NCBI GenBank assembly: GCA_963920525.1
Contig: OY986435.1
Coordinates: 96,890,727-96,954,726 of the forward strand
Length of the DNA stretch: 64,000 bases
Direction of reading: 5' to 3'
Source of the DNA: Dichetophora obliterata
Taxonomy: Eukaryota; Arthropoda; Insecta; Diptera; Sciomyzidae
In this document: positions 58,125 to 64,000 of the stretch, in pieces
Layout of the letters: the number at the start of each line of letters is the position of its first letter
How positions within the stretch are numbered: position 1 is the first letter of the stretch
Program-made: the position numbers and the translations under genes
Notes under the pieces: generated by a model
Told to the model about the DNA's origin: nothing
The model's database searches: none
What the model saw: only the letters and a program-made list of their open reading frames with translations

Positions 58125-58490
58125 AGTTTAATTTAGCTGGACCTCAAATCCACGTTCCTAAAAGGAACTTACTTGCATTTGTAATGATGCCAAATAAGCG
58201 AAACCTTGTAAACGACTGAGTTGGTCAAGTGAATAAGGTGTTGGACCAGCACATCAGAGGACGTATTTTCAAATCATGAACTAGTCAAAACAATTTTTTA
58301 TTTTAAGTTGACATTTTAATAACTTTTTTTAATTTTTTGGGGATTAAAAACTAATCTGTTTTGGATTAGAAAATTTTAAACTTTTCCTTCGGTTAAAAAG
58401 TAATCTTTTTTTTTTTGGTGTTGTCCTATAATCCAAAAAAGTTTTAAATTTACTCCAATATTTTTAACCGTGTATGCATATTCAATAATA
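58125..58490 (+). mobile_element. tRNA-like SINE/repeat, copy 1
   Basis: Starts TTTAGTTTAATTTAGCTGGA. A tRNA-like head carries an A-box-like TTGGTCAAGTGAATAAGG (about 58222) and a decayed B box TTTTCAAATCATG (about 58268), in the style of a tRNA-Ser/Leu. An AT-rich tail with inverted words (GGATTAAAAACTAATCT) ends TTTTTAACCGTGTATGCA. Copy 2 lies ~455 bp downstream. Confidence 0.6.
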
Positions 58491-58574
58491 TCACAGATCT
58501 GCAAGGTTTTGTTGTTGAGTAGCTGAAGGTCATTTTTGAAGTACACATCAGAGGACGTGTGTTCAAATCAGAAA

Positions 58575-58955
58575 TTTTTTATTTTAGTTTAATTTAGCTG
58601 AGGCGCAAACCCACGTTTCTGCTTACTTGCTTAGTGCAAGCTTACTTGCATTCGTAATGATGCAAAATAAGCGTAACTTTCTTAACAACTCAGATGGACG
58701 AGTGGATAAGGTTTTGGACCAGCACATCGGAAGACGTATGTTCAAATCATTAACTAGTCAAAACAATTTATTATATTAAGTTTATATTTATATTGCTTTT
58801 TTAACTTTTTTCGGATTAAAAACCAATCTTTTTTGGATAAGAAAATTTTACACTTTTCCTTAAAAAGTAAACTTTTTTGGTGTTGTCCTATATGTAGTCC
58901 GAAAAAATGTAAAATTTAGTCCAAGATTTTTAACCGTGTATGCAAATTAAATAAT
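58575..58955 (+). mobile_element. tRNA-like SINE/repeat, copy 2
   Basis: Direct repeat of the previous unit: TTAGTTTAATTTAGCTGAGG, the head GATGGACGAGTGGATAAGG (closer to a genuine A box), GACGTATGTTCAAATCATT, ACTAGTCAAAACAAT and the same TTTTTAACCGTGTATGCA end. A partial third head (ACATCAGAGGACGTGTGTTC) lies between the copies at 58545. Confidence 0.65.
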
Positions 58956-60577
58956 ATTATTATTTTATCCATTATTCATATGTTTTTGTTTGAGGATGCG
59001 CTCGAATTACCAAAAACAGTCATTTTGACATATTCCAGGTGAAATTTGATCCCTTCTTGTATGTTCTTGTATTTACTTTTGACAATTTCTTAAAGTTTAT
59101 TACATTAACTTAATATTTTGAACCTTTCTAGGGTTTCCAACTTTTGGCAACCTTCCCTTTCAAGGAGTTTTCGGCTCTAACCCTTTAGTTTTTGAGGTTT
59201 TATGTATTTTTCTGTGCATTAATGCAGCTACCACATCATTCTTCAGAAGTTTCTGAAGAAGTTTGAATACATATACAAATTTTTCAGTCACCCCCTTCTT
59301 TCTTCCTTCCTCTGTCGCGCCCTTCCTTCAAAAATCACTTTATACTAAAAAATAGTGTATATTTTTTACAAAATTTGCTAGTTTCACCACCAAATACTTT
59401 TATTTGTAATACAAATCTCTGATGGTGTTGCATATCGATGAAATGATTTTCCTAAAACGTCTTTGTATAATGTTTCACTTAAAAAACTTTCGTTACAAAA
59501 GCATTTTTAATAAAATAACCTTCGGAATACACAAAATTAGATCGATACTCCCCAAGGGGTCAGAATAGAATTCCACTTCCAGTACATTTTTTGCATTGGT
59601 TTGCATCCTATTTTATTTTTTTATTTTATATTGCATCCAAAATTTTTCTATGATTTCATCATATACATATGTAGTACTACCCTTTCCTTTATGGTTCTTC
59701 TAATAGTTTTAGCTATTTTTAAATGATTTAGGTTGATTTTTGAAAATCTCGTTAACAACGAATCAAATATAGTGGACATGTCATTTTAAAATGGCCATAG
59801 CTTTTGAAAACAACATTGTATATCATCTTTCAATGCCTTGTTTTAAAGAAAAAAAAAAATAGTTCTTCATAATTGAATAGGTAGAAAATATTTCAAAAGT
59901 TTTATGTAGCCTATATCTATAACCTCAAAAATATTTAAAAAAAGCCATTTTTCATGTAAATAATCTCAAATAACTTAAAATCCTGACGTGATGGTTAAAT
60001 TCTGAGCTCGGATTAGGATTCTACGCAGAAAATTACTTTAATTATGAGCCTCAGCTGTCCAACAACAATCGCAACCCCATTAATTGCATATCAGTGTATT
60101 GCATGTCACTATTGTAAATGAACGTGTTCATTTTGCATTGAACATCACCACCGATACTTTTTGAACACCGCTGATTGAGCAGCTGTTTTCGTTATTTATG
60201 CTTTTAAAAAAGAAAACTGGACGGAGAAAGAAATTCGAAACAATAGAAAGAACATTTTAATATTGAAGGTGTAAATCTACCCTTGCAAACACGCATTTGC
60301 AACGATATAACAAGATCGTGAGTTACCCTTATATGTGCTTTTAGTTTAACTGATGCGTTTGTAAATGTTCAACCACTTTAATGCCCGCATTTTAGCTTTG
60401 ATTTCAGATTCTAAAGTAGCCTCATTTCTTTGGCGAATCAATCGATGACGCTATTTTCGCATAACCATTCATTAGATGACACAAATCATTCAATCATCTC
60501 TTGAACTCTTCTTCTAACCCCTAGTTCTTATTCTCTTTGTCCCTTTTTGCTAATATGCATTTCACACTTTCACTTAC
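58956..60577. other. Probable intron of the Gln-rich gene
   Basis: Directly follows, on the minus strand, the donor site at 60577-60571. No further exon is recognised down to 58956. AT-rich with short pyrimidine runs. Confidence 0.45.
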
Positions 60578-63500
60578 CTTGTTGGATTGAAAGGATTAAA
60601 GCGTGATTTCCTTAACGACATTGCATTGTAAAGCTGCACCTCCTCCGTTCTGGTCGTTGGCATAGCTCCATTATTGCTGCCCTTATTTACGCCAAATGCT
60701 GTACTTATCGTGTTGCTCACTACTTGGTGCAGCAACCGTGGGCTCTCCTGCTGCACTGTGGTGTGAAGCTGGAAGGTCGTGTGCCGTTCGGCATTAAAAA
60801 TAATGTTGAACTCCTGCAAAGAGTTGGTCAGTTGGCCGAATGGATTGAAAAAACTCGTCTGTTGGAATTTCAATTGAGCAATGGAGGTGTCATGATTGGT
60901 GTTGTTGTTGCTATTTCTGTTAGAAAAAGTTAGATTGTTGGTGGTGTTGTTGTTGTTGCTATTGTTTCCAGAATGAGAAATAGTTTTGCTAATGATGTTG
61001 TTTCTTATGTTGGAGTTGATGTTGGCGTTGCGATTTTTCCGTTTTAAATCTCTGATATTTTTGGTTTGGTTTTTATTGCTGGCGCTTATTTTATGGTTGC
61101 AGTTTCTATCGTTGATTTTCGTTGTTGTTGGTTTACTGTGGCGCATCTCTGTTGTTTCTATATCAATTTTTGTAGTATCGGCAACCACTTGATCGATGTC
61201 AGCAATAAAGTTGGATTGTTTTTGCTGAAGCTGTTGCTGCTGCTGCTTAAACTTTGGCCTTAGAGTTGTCTTTTGTTGCCGCAATTGTTGTTGTACTATT
61301 AGCTGTTGTTGCTTCAATTGTTGTGCTTTTTGTTGCTGTTGCTTTAATTTGGCTTTATGTGGTTGCTGCTTGATTAATTGTCTTTTCTTTTGACATTGCT
61401 CTTGTTGGAGATGTTGTTGGTTTTGTTGTTGTGGTCGCTCAGATTTTTCTAAATGTTGCTCTAAGTAATGCGAAAGTTGTTGAATTTTCAGAAGTTGCAA
61501 ATGTTGTTTTTCATCTTCTTGTTCCATTTCTTCCAGGGGTAGTTTTTGTATTAGTATTCCATGCTGTTGTTGTTGTTGGTTTTGATCATGTTGCTTTGCC
61601 ATTTGTTGCTCTTCTTGTAATCTTAGTAAATTTTGTAGATCTTTTTGTTTCATTTGCATTTGTTGCTGTTGTTGTTGTTGTTGTTTTTGTTGTTCTTTTT
61701 GCTGCTGTTGTTCTTTTTGCTTCTGTTGTTCATTTTGTTGCTGTTGTTGTTTGGTATCTTGTGTATGTTGTAGAAGATGTTGCTCAGATTCTTCTTGCAG
61801 CTGTTGTTGTTTGATTTCTTGTGCATGTTGTAGAATATGTTGCTCAGACTCTTCTTGCTGCTGTTGTTGTTTCATTTCCTGTGTATGTTGTAAAGGATGT
61901 TGCTTAGACTTTTCCTGCTGCTGTTTTAAGTGTTGTGAAAGTTGTTGAAGTCGCAGTTGTTGTTCGTCTTCATCAAAGGATCGTTGTTGAAGTTGTATTC
62001 CTTTTTCTTGTGTGTGTTGTTTTTGCTGTCCTTGGGGTTGTTGTTGTTGAAGTTGCTGTTCCTGTTGCTGTACTTTTTGTGAATTTTGTAGATTTATTAG
62101 ACGTTTTTGCTGCACTACTTCATGTTGTTCTCGTTTTTGTCGTTGTTCTTCTTCTTCTGTTGGAGGTTGCGCCTGTTGTTGTCGTGCCTTCTCTTCTTCT
62201 TCCATTTTTGGTTGCTCCGGTTGTTGTCGTTCTTCTTCTTTTTCTTCTTCTTCTTTTGTTTGAGGCTGCTCATGTTGTTGCAATCCCTCCTCCTCTTTTT
62301 TTGTTTCAGGTTGCTCCTGTTCCTCTTCTTCTCCTTCTTCTTTTTCTTTTTGATGTTGCTCCGGTTGTTGAATTGCCTCTTCTTCTTGTTCTCTTTGATG
62401 TTGCTGCGGTTGTTGTCGTTCCTCCTCTTCTTCTTCTTGTTTTTGATGTTGCTTCGGTTGTTGTCCTGCCCCCTCTTCTTCTTCTATTTTTTTGTGTAGC
62501 TGCGGTTGTTGTCGTGCCTCCTCTTCTTCTTCTTCTTCTTTTTGATGTTGCTCCTGTTGTTGTAGTGCCTCTTCTTCTTCTATTTGTTTAACTTGCTGCG
62601 GTTGTTGTCGTGCCTCCTCTTCTTCTTCTTCTTCTTTTTGATGTTGCCCCTGTTGTTGTAGAGCCTCTTCTTCTTCTAATTGTTTATCTTGCTGTGGTTG
62701 TTGTCGTGCCTCCTCTTCTTCTTCTTCTTTTTGATGTTGCCCCTGTTGTTGTTGTGCCTCTTCTTCTTCTAATTGTTTATCTTGCTGTGGTTGTTGTCGT
62801 GCCTCCTCTTCTTCTTCTTCTTCTTCTTTCTGATGTTGTTGATCTAGGCCAAATTTCAAATGTTCTTGAAAATTTTGCAATATGTACAATTTTTTTTGCT
62901 CTTCTTGTTGATGTTCTTGTTCTATATTTTCTTCGAGCAACTGTTGCTGCCGTAACTCTTTCTGTTGTTGTGTTTGAAAGTATTCCTTCACCTGTTCCTT
63001 TGTCTCATGGTGCTTCTGTTGTTGATCATCTTCTTCTTGGAACTGTTCCTGCTGTATTTTTTTCTGCTGTTGTTGTTGGAATTGTTGCTGCAGTTGTTTT
63101 TGTTCTCGAAGCTGTTGGCTTACTTGCTGCATTTCAGATTGTTGCTGGATTTCTTTAAGCTGTAGTCGTCCTTGAAGTAGCTGATCTGGTTGCTGCTCAT
63201 CATACTGCTGTTGTTCTTGGTGCCTTATTTGTTGCTGTTTTTCTGTTTGTTTCTGTTTTTCTTGTTTTTGCAGTTGTTTTTGGTGCTCTACTTGTCGTTC
63301 TGTTGTGTTTTCTTGCTCTTCTTTGAGTTTTTGAATTTCAACAGTTTGCTGTTCCAAAAATGAATCTTGTTGAAAGCGTCCCTCCTGACTATCGCTGTGA
63401 ACATATTGTTCTACTTTTTGTTGTTGAAATTCTTCCTGCTGTTGTTTTGTTTTCAGCAATTGTTTTTCAGTTTGTGGTGCTTCTTGTCCTTGCTCATGTC

Positions 63501-63884
63501 TGATTAGTTGTTTCGAGTGCTCTTCTTCCTCATGAATATCCTTGAGCATTTCTGTCTGTGGTTTTGCTTCCAAATCTAGATGTGGCAGCTGTAGTTCTTG
63601 TTGAACCTGTTGTGCTTTTTGTTGGACTTCTCCCTTTCCTTCTATTTTCTCGAATGCATAGGTACTTTGAATGTATTTGTTATCTATAAGTTCTAATATG
63701 GGGTCAGTTAGAGTAACAGCAATTGCATTGTCATCATGATAGTTTTTCAACAAAAGGTCTTTAGTAATGTGATTTTTAATATTGTTGTAATTAAGTATAT
63801 TGCCACTTATAAATTCAAATTCTGGGTGATGTATTAGAAGCTCTGGTAACAAGTCAGCTGAACTTTTGCAGACATGCTGAAGCA
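60578..63884 (-). CDS. Gln/Glu-rich protein, large internal exon
   Basis: One uninterrupted 1102-codon reading frame between an acceptor (…TCTTAAAACAG before 63884) and a strong donor (AACAAG, then GTAAGTG). It starts with two bases and ends with two bases of split codons, so it is an internal exon and the annotated start is not a true start. Residues ~1-85 are ordinary (HHPEFEFISGNILNYN; DPILELIDNKYIQSTYAF). The long middle is Q/E/K/H-rich. Residues ~355-520 are a tandem array of about 30 residues (EEEEARQQPQQDKQLEEEEA and variants). The C-terminal part becomes Asn/Thr/Ser-rich and ends RKSRFNPFNPTR. It has the look of a coiled-coil or Gln-rich nuclear or scaffold protein; I do not recognise the family. 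Q is coded by both CAA and CAG. Confidence 0.85.
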
Positions 63885-64000
63885 CTGTTTTAAGATAAAT
63901 TGAAAAAATTTTATAGTTTTATTATCGAAATACAAATAAAGTGTAAATTCTTTTAAAAACTAATCAGGAACTAGATTTAATAACTTTTTAAAGGAAAATA
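63885..64000. other. Intron upstream of the Gln-rich exon
   Basis: AT-rich sequence that supplies the 3' splice site on the minus strand. The preceding exon lies beyond the window. Confidence 0.5.

Noticed and set aside
61431..63158. Hydrophobic plus-strand ORFs rich in Val/Leu/Phe opposite the Gln-rich exon
   Set aside because: They are antisense readings of CAA/CAG and GAA/GAG runs; the minus-strand frame has splice sites and a continuous 1102-codon frame.

Overview
The window looks like intergenic and intronic DNA from an insect, most likely a fly. It is very AT-rich, long host ORFs are scarce, the two host exons use GT-AG introns, and nearly all other recognisable coding traces are eukaryotic transposons (piggyBac, hAT, Tc1/mariner, non-LTR LINEs, tRNA-derived SINEs, MITEs). 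I cannot name the species from sequence alone. Nothing here is prokaryotic or viral.

Host genes. Only two regions look like functional host coding sequence, both on the minus strand. Positions 50547-51342 hold the last exon of a pancreatic-lipase-family secreted lipase with its catalytic triad intact; the upstream exons are not found here. Positions 60578-63884 hold a 3.3-kb internal exon, with a consensus acceptor and donor, encoding a very Gln/Glu-rich coiled-coil-like protein with an approximately 30-residue acidic/Gln tandem repeat.

Layout. 0.4-1.2 kb: near-complete foldback element. 1.9-5.4 kb: two hAT-like elements with 8-bp target-site duplications (TSDs) and a hairpin between them. 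5.5-8.9 kb: small inverted and tandem repeats. 9.0-15.3 kb: two almost identical 3169-bp tandem copies whose breakpoint lies inside a MITE. 16.4-17.6 kb: MITE carrying a tRNA-derived SINE. 17.8-18.6 kb: LINE fragment. 20.1-20.9 kb: large hairpin. 21.2-21.6 kb: MITE with a TAA duplication. 22.0-22.6 kb: degenerate tandem array ending in a hairpin. 23.4-26.2 kb: hAT C-terminus, LINE 3' half, piggyBac-type MITE. 28.5-34.5 kb: fragments of an unclassified transposase-like family, an inverted-repeat element, and Penelope-like, piggyBac and mariner traces. 35.8-37.8 kb: complete but inactivated piggyBac element with TTAA duplications. 39.4-43.2 kb: three-level nest of insertions. 43.6-45.3 kb: hAT element with perfect 8-bp TSD, inserted into an unrecognised ORF remnant. 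45.8-46.6 kb: Tc1 relic. 48.8-49.1 kb: MITE. 52.8-56.4 kb: piggyBac relic, a THAP-containing element that splits a dispersed repeat, and a Tc1 relic. 56.6-59 kb: tRNA-like SINE heads.

How it fits together. The DNA appears to have been assembled by repeated insertion of cut-and-paste elements into older repeats. Several insertions can be dated relative to each other because target-site duplications and interrupted repeat arms are still legible. No transposase reading frame is intact. Terminal repeats and target duplications were matched by eye, so coordinates of diverged repeats are approximate.
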